Below, piece by piece: positions 63,713-64,000 of a stretch of DNA of 64,000 nt. The DNA is from Puia sp. (GTDB lineage: Bacteria > Bacteroidota > Bacteroidia > Chitinophagales > Chitinophagaceae), in assembly GCA_031292515.1 (NCBI GenBank), contig JARLGZ010000079.1, positions 1 to 64,000 on the forward strand. Reading direction: 5' to 3'. Positions within the stretch are counted from its first letter, which is position 1. The number at the start of each line of letters is the position of its first letter. The notes beneath the pieces are model-generated. The model had not been told where the DNA came from, ran no database searches, and saw nothing but the letters and a program-made list of their open reading frames with translations. Position numbers and translations under genes: made by a program.

Positions 63713-64000
63713 ATGAAAAAATTAATATTTGTTGCGATCATGATGGCAGGTTTGTTTGCAATGTCTTGTAAGAGAACCTTGCCTGACCAGGGTACCACGG
63801 CTACCGTAAAGATGTCCAATGGATGGTGGGTGACCTACTCTCTTGGCGGAGTGTCATTGTTGGGTGATCCGGTGTTTATGAGCACTTATAATACTGCCGG
63901 GAACACTGCAGATTCCATGTGGGTCGACGACTTGGGAAAATTCTGGGATTTCAAAGGCGTGGTGGGCGTTGACTATAAGGCCTTGACGTTTAGTAACCCA
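63713..64000 (+). CDS. lipid-binding-like lipoprotein, 3' end outside window
   Basis: The first 96 codons start with MKKLIFVAIMMAGLFAMSC, a lipoprotein signal (Cys19). The mature start includes NGWWVTYSLGG, FMSTYNTA, DSMWVDDLGKFWDFKG, which resembles the Lipid_bd family (PF12888) found in similar SusC/SusD loci. It is the fourth gene of the operon. The gene is cut by the window edge, not by a stop. Confidence 0.7.
   Translation, partial: MKKLIFVAIMMAGLFAMSCKRTLPDQGTTATVKMSNGWWVTYSLGGVSLLGDPVFMSTYNTAGNTADSMWVDDLGKFWDFKGVVGVDYKALTFSNP

Overview
The window is a chromosomal segment of a Bacteroidota bacterium, most likely family Chitinophagaceae. The evidence is the 16S-Ile-Ala-23S-5S rRNA layout, the SprA gene of the type IX secretion and gliding apparatus beside ruvA, a SusC/SusD outer-membrane uptake locus, futalosine-route menaquinone genes (MqnB, MqnD), Bacteroidota-type omega subunit and DUF4835/DUF4296 proteins, almost no Shine-Dalgarno sites, and repeated promoters of the TTTG-N19-21-TAnnTTTG type. 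No integrated phage, complete insertion sequence or CRISPR array is visible.

Layout. 1-3740: 3' end of 16S rRNA, tRNA-Ile, tRNA-Ala, 23S, 5S and a strong terminator. 3783-8998 (minus): a Gfo/Idh/MocA oxidoreductase, an L,D-transpeptidase lipoprotein, a glycine-rich RRM protein and the rpsF-rpsR-rplI operon. 9276-13878: htpG facing recJ and a polyprenyl diphosphate synthase. 14158-20217 (plus): an OmpA-type outer-membrane protein, then bamD, rpoZ, coaBC and two Bacteroidota-specific envelope genes. 20276-22446: a two-subunit CoA-transferase operon with an unknown gene between the subunits. 22443-25927 (minus): a signalling cassette of 7TM-like protein, histidine kinase, NarL-type regulator and second 7TM-like protein.

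25928-28522 is the least ordinary part. It is mostly non-coding and holds two copies of a 124-base element whose ends pair as inverted repeats. On the minus strand each copy carries a Bacteroidota promoter (TTG-N20-TATTTTTG) placed so that transcription would start at the outer stem; one copy ends in a U tract. Each copy lies a few hundred bases upstream of, and opposite to, an orphan NarL-family regulator gene. I read this as a duplicated small-RNA plus response-regulator module.

29209-39730: aminotransferase class IV, photolyase, MqnD/MqnB, two tandem 6-pyruvoyl-tetrahydropterin-synthase paralogues plus folE separated by degenerate repeats, a hairpin-rich GC-rich element, fabD, a GNAT acetyltransferase, a Cys/Met PLP enzyme, fabH and ruvA. 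39774-46961: sprA (2,395 codons). 47219-57551 (minus): secreted protein, SDR, alpha/beta hydrolase, lnt, guaB, dprA, a TPR/PD40/OmpA lipoprotein-like envelope protein, queE and folD. 58162-64000: a SusC-SusD operon with two accessory lipoproteins, the last cut by the window end.

Many genes form short same-strand operons with gaps of 2-40 bases, and two convergent pairs (htpG/recJ, scoB/7TM gene) share stop-codon bases. The genes are mainly core housekeeping and envelope functions, with the regulator/small-RNA cluster and the Sus-like locus as accessory parts.
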